Assembly (NCBI GenBank): GCA_965246765.1
Contig: CBDFFJ010000001.1
Span: 186,001 to 250,000 of the forward strand
From: UBA1952 sp965246765
Lineage (GTDB): Bacteria; Bacteroidota; Bacteroidia; Chitinophagales; Chitinophagaceae
Length of the DNA: 64,000 nucleotides
Reading direction: 5' to 3'
The notes below the pieces were generated by a model that was given only the letters and a program-made list of their open reading frames with translations, made no database searches and was not told the DNA's origin. Shown here piece after piece: positions 54,301 to 63,207 of the stretch. The stretch's first letter is position 1; every line of letters begins with the position of its first letter. Position numbers and translations under genes: made by a program.

Positions 54301-56787
54301 CCTTCAAAAGTTATCCTGGGCGACGAATATACTGGTGCAACTTGGATGATGAGCGTATTGCCGATGGTGGCAGTTGAAAACCAATTAAACGCATCGTATG
54401 CTGCGGAAAATGGTGCCGGGCAAGAGCTGCTACAGTTTTTAAAAGAGCTCGGATGCAAGGCCGTAGAGACCGAAGCAGCCGCGCTGGAATTGAAGGTGGA
54501 TGCTTTGTTGAAGCAACAGTGGAGCGAAGGAGATACTGAGGGCTCTTTAAGAGTGGTTAATACGCTTGCCGCTTATTACACTCGTAAAGTGTTGCTCGAA
54601 CCTCTTTTGACGAGGCTTAAGGAGCTTCCACTAATGAGCGCAGATAAAAAGGCGAGCTACTTCCTGGCGTCCACGCTGCATTTCGGAACAAGCTACCATC
54701 CTGCAATAGACCTTCAGGGCCTGCAATTACAAAGCCCACATCTTCCACCGTTTCTAAACGATATCTATCTGCAATCTGGCGAGGATAGAGAACCACTGAT
54801 ACGTTTTTTTAAAGCAATCGGGATAACTGAGCGCTTTACATGGGAAGAGTGGGGAAGCAAATATCCACGGGCAGAAATGCCGGCTGATTATTTAGCGTGG
54901 ATAGCAGCTATTTCGCCAATGACGGAATTTAATGCCGTAAGCCAGGGATACGCGCATCAGCACTATTCCGACCGTTGGGTAACACTTCGGTGGATTGAAC
55001 TTATTAAGGAGCCAAAAATTGCTACGCAATTCTGGAACTATTTGCTGGATAGCCAAAGCGCAAAAGAACGCCTGCAAAGAAAGCTGAAGTACAATACCGC
55101 TTATGGCAGCTACGCACCGAAGGGGCTTTTAGATAACTACGTTGCTTACTTTTTAAAGGCCAATCCAACGATGCCGACTAAAGGCGATACAATTTGTCGC
55201 CTGCCATCTGAGCTATACTCCCGCAAATTTGAAGGCATCGTACCTGAATCCCAACTGCTGTTCATTGACCTGCGTACAGCAACAATCGGCAACGAGACTT
55301 TAGAAGCCTGGATAGGCGTGCGTCAGGAGCTTAACCTTGTGGCCATACTTTCTTACCTCACCACACAACCGACCCTTACAAAGCTGCAAGAGGCTGGCAT
55401 CTGGAAATCATTGCAGCAAAAGCTCATGCCTGATAATAAGCTTACCGCTGATGAGCAGGCAGCCTTGCTAGACTTTAAAGAGACCGGAAAGTTGCCATCG
55501 CAAACGGGCCAGTGGAACCTTCTTTCTGACCTGATTTATAAGAGCAAAGACTTTAGGCTACACCTTGCCAGAAGCAATAAGCTGGTGCATGATGATGCAC
55601 TTGCAGCAGCGGAGGCATTAGGCGTTGAAGCGCTGACGGTAGAGAAACTCAATCCGAGCCCTGAAGGTGATGCAGACGATGATTTTGCAGCACATCTGAA
55701 GTCCCGCCTCATCTACATTGCATTCTTTCTGCACCCTGAAGACTACGAAGCGAAAGCTGAAGCATTGCAGGATATGGTGGCCCCGCTCACCTTCGTATCA
55801 GGGAAGCGTATTGTGATGAAGTACGCTGGCATCAGCACCTACGACGAGGCCTGTGTGCGCCGCGACGACACCATTTATTATCTGCTGCGGCGCAAGGGCT
55901 ATCGTGACGATGCGTTGTATGAATACCTGCACAGTGAGGTCTTTAAGTTTAGGGAGAAGGTGGGTAGTATCTCGCTCAAATTCTTCAAAGACTTTCTGAT
56001 TAATGATGAGGAAGATGTGCGGCTCATCTGCAAGAGCGAGCATCCCGAAAACTTTCCACAAAAGTGGGAGCCCGCTACGGAGCAGACGGATAATGTCACG
56101 AAGCACGCTACAATGCCTGCATTGGTCAGCGAAGCGCTTACAGCCTATGCGCAAGGTGTACCCACGCCAATAGAAGCCAACTATGAGCGCCTCTCGGACG
56201 CTGAAATAGCAGAAATCAAACGGCTAACGCGCAAGCCTGACCTTACAGAGGATGCTATGCACAACCTCAATCTGGAAAGCCAGCTTAAAGGCATGCTTTA
56301 TCTGCAGGAAAACGGCTACGATACCGACGATGCGGACGAATCTTTTCATGAAAATCACGCTGGCCGTTTGCTGAAACCTGTTACGCATCCTGAGCACCCT
56401 GGCAAAACGTTTACGGTGATGTGCCGCTCGGCAAAGAGCAAGGTGCTCCACATTTCTTATACAGCGTGGGAAAACATAGCAAAGGCAGAATACAAGCTAT
56501 TTGTGTGGACTGGAAACATGCAGACGAGCTTCCTTGTTCATTCTCAAAAAGAGCTTTCCGCCCTGAGTAAAGATGCCTGGGTGATGAAGCTGGACGAGGC
56601 GGATAAACAGACATCCCTCACCAATCTTTTTACCGGAAAGGCTCCGCTTACAACCAATCTCTTCATGTACATCCGCCTTCCTGGCACTACTGACAACAGC
56701 GCGCTTTTTGCTGCAATTGAAAAAAATATAGAAGACCGCGCCGGCGACGAGTTAGGCGGCAATACATTGGATGAAGACGCAGTATAA
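51328..56787 (+). CDS. Second giant sacsin-like GHKL ATPase
   Basis: 1819 residues from ATG 51328. An N-terminal region of about 130 residues is unlike the first GHKL protein in this window. The GHKL site follows: N box YELLQNADDYPQ at 165-176, G1 position VMHNGAAF at 194-201 (His replaces the usual Asp/Asn before NG), G2 KTGFKGIGFKAVF at 223-235. Over 1500 residues of mixed fold follow. The last 110 residues (GKTFTVMCRSAKSKVLHISY, then KLFVWTGN) resemble a DUF3883-type end but lack a clear ExK. The SF1 helicase gene overlaps its end by 17 bp. I read the two as a separate defence module; function is inferred from context. Confidence 0.72.
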   Translation: MPEQTLDAWLDIPPAQLLSQILRNNAGNNRVIARFNRKAAQENFGWFTDVRNQAFVPIFLPAWVGDNVSNRPEIFTPDATGLEVGAYYVVAVRLQSRAYRSEKQRPFALRVADGMVSEQYAPEPEEFVKNIAAKYTGNQALGITLGQAVDTIANEINRLTETFVYELLQNADDYPQPGSPVRVVFDITRESLLVMHNGAAFTPGNVYALCDVAGGDKAGDNTKTGFKGIGFKAVFTHSENVLVRSGGYTFQFFKPQDTTPIPWQIIPQWVPEENIADSFPPIFFRDTVSIAIRPRKHELLGEGQGSFFETLNRVFEGKGLLLFLRNIREVRIRKAGRQEKVVLKEQRDWFTHKGRGVEVSAEMQAWIQSALTTGGNKKVPEKFAGIKATEISFAAAKSGDNQIVNAKDTRLFVYLPTNINLHFPFLLNGDFIPDGSRTELHDLVWNTYLMEEAGKQFIHWMRRIGMLEDIHRDYLRLLPDFPACKASIDAKHHKYVDAFEQGVLAEKDAIAFIPDTNGALRKPAELMVDNTGFSQLYGDAALKELAGATDRAILHQCLLQYAPLLKLLTHDEAAIAFDWHHLKAAVEKNEALSAWLRVPENNARFLQWLTEAHRSALADWPVYLSDGGQLLAASALFRTLGDDGERLVWAACPFLHPEVEALTRSLQLPAVDHYTPEAYIANYLLRESNLKTHQADFAEKEANYGFWRYIRHHVGTLTDSLKATLLRFGFYDFEGNYVSGFEGKKVYQTHPALATLLEVGALPEDHIALFAPDYAAHEDELPGWRRLWAKLGVGGFEPAAFLKEEIAARANHILDFTERWVLVNRVHNKMADSLSWNRALWNFVYESIHHVPAPEQAAVYDALGELPVMVGKQTIEAYALNLCYLGDEYNNEKLEQLLSQFTPTTSYAFTVGGYGSKVISGQEIGGLWKRCGITYKPEGLIPEILARLNDLSEANRGEAFALFYNYRHSYEEFSALKSFPLLLTAEGTYAEPSKVILGDEYTGATWMMSVLPMVAVENQLNASYAAENGAGQELLQFLKELGCKAVETEAAALELKVDALLKQQWSEGDTEGSLRVVNTLAAYYTRKVLLEPLLTRLKELPLMSADKKASYFLASTLHFGTSYHPAIDLQGLQLQSPHLPPFLNDIYLQSGEDREPLIRFFKAIGITERFTWEEWGSKYPRAEMPADYLAWIAAISPMTEFNAVSQGYAHQHYSDRWVTLRWIELIKEPKIATQFWNYLLDSQSAKERLQRKLKYNTAYGSYAPKGLLDNYVAYFLKANPTMPTKGDTICRLPSELYSRKFEGIVPESQLLFIDLRTATIGNETLEAWIGVRQELNLVAILSYLTTQPTLTKLQEAGIWKSLQQKLMPDNKLTADEQAALLDFKETGKLPSQTGQWNLLSDLIYKSKDFRLHLARSNKLVHDDALAAAEALGVEALTVEKLNPSPEGDADDDFAAHLKSRLIYIAFFLHPEDYEAKAEALQDMVAPLTFVSGKRIVMKYAGISTYDEACVRRDDTIYYLLRRKGYRDDALYEYLHSEVFKFREKVGSISLKFFKDFLINDEEDVRLICKSEHPENFPQKWEPATEQTDNVTKHATMPALVSEALTAYAQGVPTPIEANYERLSDAEIAEIKRLTRKPDLTEDAMHNLNLESQLKGMLYLQENGYDTDDADESFHENHAGRLLKPVTHPEHPGKTFTVMCRSAKSKVLHISYTAWENIAKAEYKLFVWTGNMQTSFLVHSQKELSALSKDAWVMKLDEADKQTSLTNLFTGKAPLTTNLFMYIRLPGTTDNSALFAAIEKNIEDRAGDELGGNTLDEDAV

Positions 56788-58549
56788 TCCCGGAATAATG
56801 AAGGTGCCAACTGACAAGCAGATAGATTTTCTCACCCTGCAAATTGAGCTGGCCCTGGAAGAGTATGAGCGCTACGCATTCACGCCACTGCCGCAACTGC
56901 TGGCCGATAAGCGCGTAAATCCAGGCCGTGTATGGGGCATTGACGACAAGCGCGGAAGTGTAATTCTCCGCTTTGCAAAGGGCAGCGCGCCTCGCTTGAA
57001 AATCCCGATGGAGCTGCTGTTCTGGGATGATGCCCGCGCGGGGCTGCCGGCTACCTGGACATGCCACCTTGCCGATTTCAAAAGCGATTTTGTACAAGGG
57101 GCATCGTCTGTAGAGCCTGTCTTTTATCTTGAACGCGAAGGGGATGGGCAATGGCATTACATAGGCTGCACAGGCCTGGACATTCAATCCCTTGACCGGG
57201 TACGCACAAGCCTTGAAAAAAGTGTAAAGCCGACTATACTGCTGGCAGAAATCCCACCACCCATTGAGTACCTGAAGAATCTGCAAGCCTTTATCGCCGC
57301 CAATGTTGATGATGTCCTTCTCAATCTGGATATGGCGAAAGGGCTGGACGACTGGCATCCTGATAAGCTGCTACAGCATGAGGATGATAAGTGCGAGGAG
57401 ATTATAGGGCGGCTTCAGAAAGAGCGCTGCGTTATCGTACAAGGGCCACCCGGTACTGGCAAAACTTTTCTGGTGGCGCAAATCACTGCTGCTTATGCTG
57501 CTCAAGGGAAAAGCGTTTGCGTTACAGCCCTTGCAAACAAAGCATTAATAGAGCTGGTGAAAAATGAATGTTTACAAAAGCTGCTCAGTAGCCGTAGGGT
57601 TCGTAAAACGAGGCTGACAACAAATGAGGTAATTGATACGCCGGGCCTGCAAGACGCAACAGACACCATCTGCGGCGGCGGCAGCGTGCTACTTGCCACC
57701 TACTACAAGCTTTCTGAAACCCTGAAAGAGCTGTATCTAAGTAAAAGCGCTCACCCCCGATACGATTTGATAGTGATTGAAGAAGCATCACAAGCCTTTT
57801 TGGCTACCATTGCGGGCTTCAGCCAATTGGCAAGCGAAGTATTGATTGTAGGCGACCCGATGCAACTGCCACCCATCATCAAGGGCGAGGAGCAGGCGAA
57901 GGACATCCATCATACAATATTAAAATTCGCTTATGGCTTAGAATCAGTTGTTTCCAATACCGCTTTCCCATCCTTCATGCTGCGGGATACTTACCGGCTT
58001 ACAGACGCAGGAGCAAAGCTTACCGGCAATTTTTATCACCATTTGCTTCATTCGCGAAGCACGCATCTCCCGAGGCCGATTCCCCAATCTGTTAGCAGCT
58101 ACCTGCCAAAAAATGGGGGCGCTAAGATTATTGCAATACCTATGTCCTTGCAAGAGGAACGGCTCGCCCTGAGCGTAATTGAAACAATAGTCACAACGCT
58201 AATCGCCGACGATGCAAAAACACACATCGCTGTACTCGCTCCATATAGAGCAACGGTGCGCACACTGCAAGCTATGCTGCGCCGCTGGACAGAATCATCG
58301 CCCGGCCTCACAATAGAAACCATAGACAGAATACAAGGGCTGACTACTGACTATACCCTTCTGTATATCCCATCCGGGGCATCGTTTGCGTTTGATGCAA
58401 AGCGTTTCAACGTCGCAACCAGTCGGGCCAAGTTTGGCACGACCATCATAGGAAATAGAGCTCTGATTGAGCACATCAGGAAAGATGCTACGGTCAGCAA
58501 TTTCTTGCTTGGATGTGAATGGATAGCCTTAGAAGATATTTCCAAATAG
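56771..58549 (+). CDS. SF1 DNA/RNA helicase (Upf1/Dna2-like)
   Basis: 592 residues from ATG 56771, overlapping the GHKL gene; ATG 56798 gives 583 residues and is also possible. After a 220-residue N-terminal region come the SF1 motifs: Walker A IVQGPPGTGKTF near 224, IEEASQAF near 336, VGDPMQLPPI near 357, then YRATVRTLQ, ETIDRIQGLTTDY and FNVATSRAKFG. This is the Upf1/Dna2/IGHMBP2 pattern. No nuclease domain is visible in it. Co-transcription with the GHKL ATPase suggests that the two work together. A palindromic terminator follows at 58659. Confidence 0.83.
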   Translation: MKTQYNPGIMKVPTDKQIDFLTLQIELALEEYERYAFTPLPQLLADKRVNPGRVWGIDDKRGSVILRFAKGSAPRLKIPMELLFWDDARAGLPATWTCHLADFKSDFVQGASSVEPVFYLEREGDGQWHYIGCTGLDIQSLDRVRTSLEKSVKPTILLAEIPPPIEYLKNLQAFIAANVDDVLLNLDMAKGLDDWHPDKLLQHEDDKCEEIIGRLQKERCVIVQGPPGTGKTFLVAQITAAYAAQGKSVCVTALANKALIELVKNECLQKLLSSRRVRKTRLTTNEVIDTPGLQDATDTICGGGSVLLATYYKLSETLKELYLSKSAHPRYDLIVIEEASQAFLATIAGFSQLASEVLIVGDPMQLPPIIKGEEQAKDIHHTILKFAYGLESVVSNTAFPSFMLRDTYRLTDAGAKLTGNFYHHLLHSRSTHLPRPIPQSVSSYLPKNGGAKIIAIPMSLQEERLALSVIETIVTTLIADDAKTHIAVLAPYRATVRTLQAMLRRWTESSPGLTIETIDRIQGLTTDYTLLYIPSGASFAFDAKRFNVATSRAKFGTTIIGNRALIEHIRKDATVSNFLLGCEWIALEDISK

Positions 58550-58658
58550 TCGCTTTGGACTACTAAACGAGCAGACTTAATATTGGACTGATAGCAAATG
58601 ATGCAATAGCCTGTAAATCCTCCATAAAACAGTTCAACCCCAGACAACCCCCGCCCGC

Positions 58659-58688
58659 AAAAAAGCCCTGCATATGCAGGGCTTTTTT
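58659..58688. terminator. Bidirectional intrinsic terminator
   Basis: A perfect 30-bp palindrome: six A, GCCCTGCA, TGCAGGGC-type mirror and six T. It forms a GC-rich stem flanked by A and T runs on both strands. It ends the GHKL-helicase operon on the plus strand and would also stop minus-strand transcripts from the 58820-59701 gene. Confidence 0.85.
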
Positions 58689-58819
58689 ATGTCTAAGGCC
58701 GACCCTAAGCTTTTATGAATATAACAGTGCATTAAAACATTAAGCGTCTCCATGGCTGTGCCTTGCCAGAAGGCCGATTCACGCAACCGGCGGGGGGTCC
58801 ATGCTGTGGCTGACAAAGT

Positions 58820-59701
58820 CTAAAAATCCATAATCACCGCCTCCGTCACCACGTAATCACGGCCTGGCGTGCCTGGCATCTTTACATCTCCTTCCTTGCC
58901 TAAATAGCGCATGGCGCCGCATGACTTGCCGCTGAGCTGGCTGGTGGCCTTTGCCTCCACTTCCGAGAACGGATGCTTGTTCATATTGGCATACACCTTA
59001 CACAGGGTCTGCACATTTCTGCAGGTGGCAAGGAACAGGTGTGTCTCCTCTTTTGCAGGCTGCGCCTTGCCCGCGCCTCCACGGCTCCCGGACCCGCCTG
59101 TTGTGGTGCTCCCGCCCGTGGCATCAATATCGGGACGCTGGGCCTCTCCGGCTGCCGAACGGTAGCTGTGAAAAACCACGTCTGTGTTTTCAATGTCTAT
59201 CGTAATGAGCGAGCGGTTGGTTCCTGCCCACTTTTCGCTGTACTGCACCTTTACCACGGCATTGCCCGATTCATAGTAATAATTGACCTCGCCACCCTGG
59301 TAGCCTTTAAGCGGACGACCGGCGCTTTTGATACATGCCGAAACAGCAGCCCGCCATTCGGCATATTTCGCCTTGACGTCGGAGTCGGGCCCCAGGTCTT
59401 CCATAATGATGTGCATATAATGCGAGCTGCCCGACTTGGCGACATTCGTCTGCAGGGCGCCGCCGATCTGCAGGGAAGCATTCATCACCGAGCCGTTGTG
59501 CGAATAGTCGCGGAAGTACTTACCGGTTTCGGCTGCTTCGGTAGCCAGCGACTTCAGTCCGTCAGGGCCGCCGTCTGCTGCCTTCATAGCTTGTTGGAGC
59601 GTAGCGCAAAAATCAGCAGCAGGCGCCGGCGCTTTGGCGAAGGCGCCGCCGGGCAGCATGCAAAGGAAGATAAGGAGCAGCTGGTGTAGTCTGGCGTGCA
59701 T
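58820..59701 (-). CDS. Secreted protein of unknown function
   Basis: 293 residues from ATG 59701 (MHARLHQL); the longer frame upstream is not supported. Signal peptide LLLIFLCMLPGGAFAKA. The mature part has an N-terminal region of about 150 residues with mixed strands (FCATLQQAMKAADGG, YMHIIMEDLGPDSDVKA), a Gly/Ser-rich linker (GGSTTTGGSGSRGG) and a C-terminal part with several Cys (LATCRNVQTLCKVY, SGKSCGAMRY). No enzyme motif. It faces the defence island across the terminator. Confidence 0.6.
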   Translation of the reverse strand: MHARLHQLLLIFLCMLPGGAFAKAPAPAADFCATLQQAMKAADGGPDGLKSLATEAAETGKYFRDYSHNGSVMNASLQIGGALQTNVAKSGSSHYMHIIMEDLGPDSDVKAKYAEWRAAVSACIKSAGRPLKGYQGGEVNYYYESGNAVVKVQYSEKWAGTNRSLITIDIENTDVVFHSYRSAAGEAQRPDIDATGGSTTTGGSGSRGGAGKAQPAKEETHLFLATCRNVQTLCKVYANMNKHPFSEVEAKATSQLSGKSCGAMRYLGKEGDVKMPGTPGRDYVVTEAVIMDF

Positions 59702-59824
59702 AAGATTGGTTTGGGTGGTGAAGATGGAATACGTTTTTGATATGCTTCTAAAAAAATCCTGTTGCAATATTGTTTTTCGGCAGCCGGCTAAGGAACAGGC
59801 CCGATTTTGCTTTTTGAAACCATC

Positions 59825-60037
59825 ATGGCAGATGTGCACAATCAGGTGACGCGCAGCTACAACATGAGCCGCATTAAAGGCAAGGATACGAAGCCCGAAA
59901 TGCTTGTGCGCCGCTACCTCCATGCGCGGGGCTTCCGCTACAGGCTGCATGTGAAAGACCTGCCGGGGAAGCCGGATATTGTCTTACCGAAGTACCGGAC
60001 GGTGATTTTTGTGCATGGCGGCTTCTTATTGCAATAG
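59825..60037 (+). pseudogene. Truncated Vsr (very short patch repair) endonuclease
   Basis: 70 residues from ATG 59825. RSYNMSRIKGKDTKPEMLVR is the conserved N-terminus of Vsr nucleases, followed by KDLPGKPDIVLPKY with the metal-binding Asp. FVHGGFLLQ then ends the frame where the family continues HGCFWHxHxxC. The second half, including the later His and Cys residues, is missing, and no other frame holds it. Vsr nicks T:G mismatches made by cytosine-C5 methylases; none of that type is seen in the window. Inactive remnant. Confidence 0.75.
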
Positions 60038-60058
60038 GTTTGCTTTTCAACTTCATTT

Positions 60059-60814
60059 ATGAATTGGACACGAGATGAATTAATTCTTGCGCTGAATCTT
60101 TATCTCAAATTGCCATTTGGCAAAATGCACTCGCGCACGCCGGAAATTATCATGCTTGCAAGTATTATTGGGAGGACGCCGGATGCCGTTGCGATGCGAC
60201 TTAGCAACTATGCATCCGTTGACCCTTATCATCAGCAACGAGGAGTAGGCGGATTGCCGGGAGGTAAGAAGCAAGTGCAGCCCATCTGGAATGAATATGA
60301 GGCCAATCGTGAGGACTTTCTATTTGAAAGCAAGAAGCTGCTGGCGAGGTATGAGCACACAACCGTAGAAGCGCTGAATGAAATTCCGGAAGAAGAATTG
60401 CCTAAAGACGGCAAGGTGCGGGAACAGGTTGTAAAGGTTAGAGTCAATCAATCTTTCTTCAGAAAAACAATCCTTGCAGCGTACAATAATCAATGCTGCA
60501 TCACAGGCATTAGCCAGAAAGAACTGCTCATTGCAGGGCACATCAGGCCGTGGGGATTTGATGAGGCGAACCGGCTTAATCCAAGAAACGGACTTGCCAT
60601 GAATGCGCTTCACGACAAAGCCTTTGAAGCCGGATACCTAACCATCACGCCTGAGCACACGATTCTTATTTCATCCATTCTACTGAGGCAGCAGACATCC
60701 GCTCAGCCCCATTTCTTTGAGCGATATCATCAGCAACAAATGATATTGCCAACACGGTATTTACCGGATGGCGACTTTCTGCTTTATCATAACAAGGAAC
60801 GATTTAAGCCATAA
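60059..60814 (+). CDS. HNH endonuclease
   Basis: 251 residues. The N-terminal 90 residues are helical with a basic DNA-binding look (IIGRTPDAVAMRLSNYAS). The HNH domain sits at about 150-205: QCCITGISQKELLIAGHIRPWG, RLNPRNGLAMNALHDKAFEAG, giving His-Asn-His and a Cys near the start. Restriction-type HNH nucleases of this build are often found in defence islands. It starts 21 bp after the Vsr remnant and precedes a small unknown gene and the TcmP/DUF5131 pair on the same strand. Confidence 0.8.
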   Translation: MNWTRDELILALNLYLKLPFGKMHSRTPEIIMLASIIGRTPDAVAMRLSNYASVDPYHQQRGVGGLPGGKKQVQPIWNEYEANREDFLFESKKLLARYEHTTVEALNEIPEEELPKDGKVREQVVKVRVNQSFFRKTILAAYNNQCCITGISQKELLIAGHIRPWGFDEANRLNPRNGLAMNALHDKAFEAGYLTITPEHTILISSILLRQQTSAQPHFFERYHQQQMILPTRYLPDGDFLLYHNKERFKP

Positions 60815-60840
60815 TTTGGAATGGCCAAATGGTGAGCAGC

Positions 60841-61182
60841 ATGAACCTCAAACTTCAATATCAGTACCGGGACGCTGGCAATTACAAGAATTGGGGCGAA
60901 GTTGTTTTTAGCAATCCTAATCAACGGATGGTTGAGGAAGTTCATCAGCTAATCGCGGATACTTTGATTGACGGTGAGTTCTTCTATTCGGAAGATTGGG
61001 GCGTACCAGACTTACATTTTGAAGAATATCCGTGGGATGATGATTTAGACCATGATTGGCACCAATTTCAAGCATTGGCTTCAACAGACGAAATAGCCAC
61101 CGATAATATAGAGGACTTTTTAAGCAGACCACATCCATTGCGCGCGGAATGGAATAGGATTACTAACGCCGTTTCACAATAA
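60841..61182 (+). CDS. Small acidic protein of unknown function
   Basis: 113 residues from ATG 60841; ATG 60829 would add four. It is acidic and aromatic in the middle (FYSEDWGVPDLHFEEYPWDD, then DLDHDWHQFQALAS). No family recognised. The composition and position between an HNH nuclease and TcmP would suit a small inhibitor, immunity or DNA-mimic protein, but this is speculation. Confidence 0.55.
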   Translation: MNLKLQYQYRDAGNYKNWGEVVFSNPNQRMVEEVHQLIADTLIDGEFFYSEDWGVPDLHFEEYPWDDDLDHDWHQFQALASTDEIATDNIEDFLSRPHPLRAEWNRITNAVSQ

Positions 61183-61253
61183 GAGCTTTCTGATTGAAAG
61201 CTTCTTCCGCGGCTGAATGTATTTTTCACTCCCAAAGCAAACTACATTACGAT

Positions 61254-62360
61254 ATGGCTTCCAAAAACTTGCACGACGAACCATTTGACCAAGGCACGAT
61301 AGCAAAGCTGGAGATTTTTGAAGACTATGCGCAGGCATGGCTACCCACCTTTGTGATGCAGGACACGCCGGTCATCTGCATCTTTGATTTTTTTGCGGGC
61401 ACAGGGTACGATGTGAATGGTATCCCCGGAACCCCCATCCGATTGCTGCAAAAAATCAAGGAGCAGGTAATTGAAATCTTTCGGCGGAAACTTAAAGTGA
61501 AGCTCTACTTGAATGAGTTTGAACCGGAGAAAAAGACTCAGAAAAAATTTGCGCTGCTAAAGTCTGCATGTGCTGAGTTTCTAAACGAAAACGACCATGT
61601 TGGACGAGCAGTTGAAATACTTTACTACAACGAAGACTTTGAGCAGTTATTTCCAAAACTTTTACCGGAGATTCAGAAGCAGCCATCGCTTGTTTATCTT
61701 GACCAAAACGGTGTCAAATTTTTAGCGAAGAAGTATCTGCTCGCTTTTGAACCTCTCGCAAGGGTGGACTTTCTTTATTTCATCTCATCATCTTACATCG
61801 TACGCTTTGGCGACACAAAGGAATTTCAAGAACACTTGGGTATAGATATGGAGGCGGCGAAAAAAGAGCAGTATCGTCATGTACATAGAACAGTGACGAA
61901 TCACCTGCAAAAGCAATTGCCGGCTGAAACAAAGCTTAGGCTTTATCCATTTTCGCTGCAGAAAGGAACTAACATTTACGGCATTGTATTCGGTGCATCT
62001 CATCCTCGCGCCGTAGACAAATTTCTAAGCATTACATGGAACAGAAACGCTACCAATGGCGAAGCCAATTTTGACATTGACGACGAGGCACGGCCAACAC
62101 TATTTGGAAGCGGGCTCACTAAAATAGAGAGCTTTCGGGAAAGGCTTAGAAAGCTAATTTTAGATGGCACTATTAGTACCAATGCGGATGCTTTGACTTA
62201 CGCATATGCTGAGGGGCATATACCTGCACATGCAGCAGAAAAGCTACGTGGAATGAAGAAAAAGGGCGAAATTGAGTACGACGGCTTGTCACCATTAGTG
62301 ACATACGAAGCTGTTTATAAGAGCAAGAATATTATCAACTACAAAGTACCTAAGCGATGA
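61254..62360 (+). CDS. tcmP: Three-Cys-motif partner protein TcmP
   Basis: 368 residues from ATG 61254. ICIFDFFAGTGYDVNGIPGT near residue 45 is the typical TcmP block (FAGxGxxxxGxxGSP), which resembles a nucleotide- or SAM-binding loop. The rest has LYLNEFEPEKK and SLVYLDQNGVKF, also family-like. Its gene overlaps the DUF5131/Gp37-Gp68 gene by ATGA. TcmP is named for its constant pairing with such a three-Cys-motif protein. The biochemical role is not established; the neighbourhood suggests defence or nucleic-acid modification. Confidence 0.75.
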   Translation: MASKNLHDEPFDQGTIAKLEIFEDYAQAWLPTFVMQDTPVICIFDFFAGTGYDVNGIPGTPIRLLQKIKEQVIEIFRRKLKVKLYLNEFEPEKKTQKKFALLKSACAEFLNENDHVGRAVEILYYNEDFEQLFPKLLPEIQKQPSLVYLDQNGVKFLAKKYLLAFEPLARVDFLYFISSSYIVRFGDTKEFQEHLGIDMEAAKKEQYRHVHRTVTNHLQKQLPAETKLRLYPFSLQKGTNIYGIVFGASHPRAVDKFLSITWNRNATNGEANFDIDDEARPTLFGSGLTKIESFRERLRKLILDGTISTNADALTYAYAEGHIPAHAAEKLRGMKKKGEIEYDGLSPLVTYEAVYKSKNIINYKVPKR

Positions 62361-63094
62361 AAATAAGCAAGATTGAATGGACAGAAGCCACTTGGAATCC
62401 TTCAGTAGGATGTAATAAGGTATCGCAGGGCTGCAAATACTGCTATGCCGAGGTAATGGCTCAACGCCTGCAAGCAATGGGCACGCCGGGGTACGAAGCC
62501 GGATTTGAATTTACTATTCTGCCCAACCGGCTGGAGATGCCGCTGAAGGTGAAGAAGCCGACAAAGTTCTTTGTCAACTCCATGAGCGACCTCTTCCATG
62601 AGGATATGCCTTTTGATTTTCTTGACCAAGTGTTTGATACAATCTCACGCACGCCTCAACACACGTATCAGATACTCACAAAGCGGGAAGAAAATCTCGC
62701 CCGATATTTTGAGCAGCGCGCAGTGCCACACAATGTGTGGCTTGGCGTTACGGTAGAGCAGGCCGCTACTAAGCATAGAATTGATGTGCTTCGGAGAATT
62801 GATGCCCGGATTCGCTTTCTTTCGTTAGAACCATTGTTAGGCGACTTAGGAGTTCTAAACCTTGAAGGCATTCACTGGGCAATCGTAGGCGGCGAAAGCG
62901 GACACCGCGCACGGCCTATGAAGCAAGAATGGGCAATTAAAATTCAAAAACAATGCAACGAGCAGGAGGTGGATTTTTTCTTCAAGCAGTGGGGCACTTG
63001 GGGTGCCGACGGACAGAAGCGTAACAAGAAGGCGAATGGAAGAATACTTTTAGGTAAGGAATGGAATGACGAGCCAGCAACTCTGCCTCTATAG
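62357..63094 (+). CDS. DUF5131 (phage Gp37/Gp68 family) three-Cys-motif protein
   Basis: 245 residues. The N-terminus carries WTEATWNPSVGCNKVSQGCK followed by YCYAE, with Cys 19, 26 and 29: a three-Cys cluster resembling the radical-SAM CxxxxxxCxxC site. NSMSDLFHEDMP, QILTKREEN and WAIVGGESGHRARPM are further conserved blocks of the Gp37/Gp68 family. It overlaps the tcmP gene, its usual partner. Enzymatic activity (possibly radical-SAM based nucleotide modification) is inferred from the Cys motif. Confidence 0.85.
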   Translation: MKISKIEWTEATWNPSVGCNKVSQGCKYCYAEVMAQRLQAMGTPGYEAGFEFTILPNRLEMPLKVKKPTKFFVNSMSDLFHEDMPFDFLDQVFDTISRTPQHTYQILTKREENLARYFEQRAVPHNVWLGVTVEQAATKHRIDVLRRIDARIRFLSLEPLLGDLGVLNLEGIHWAIVGGESGHRARPMKQEWAIKIQKQCNEQEVDFFFKQWGTWGADGQKRNKKANGRILLGKEWNDEPATLPL

Positions 63095-63207
63095 CTAATA
63101 ATTGAAGCTACCAACGAAAATATCAGGGGTTTGAGTGCCATTCGTTATTCCGATTTTCCACCATTGCCAGAATTCCTTTTGCAGAGCAGCATTTACGACC
63201 AGCAATT

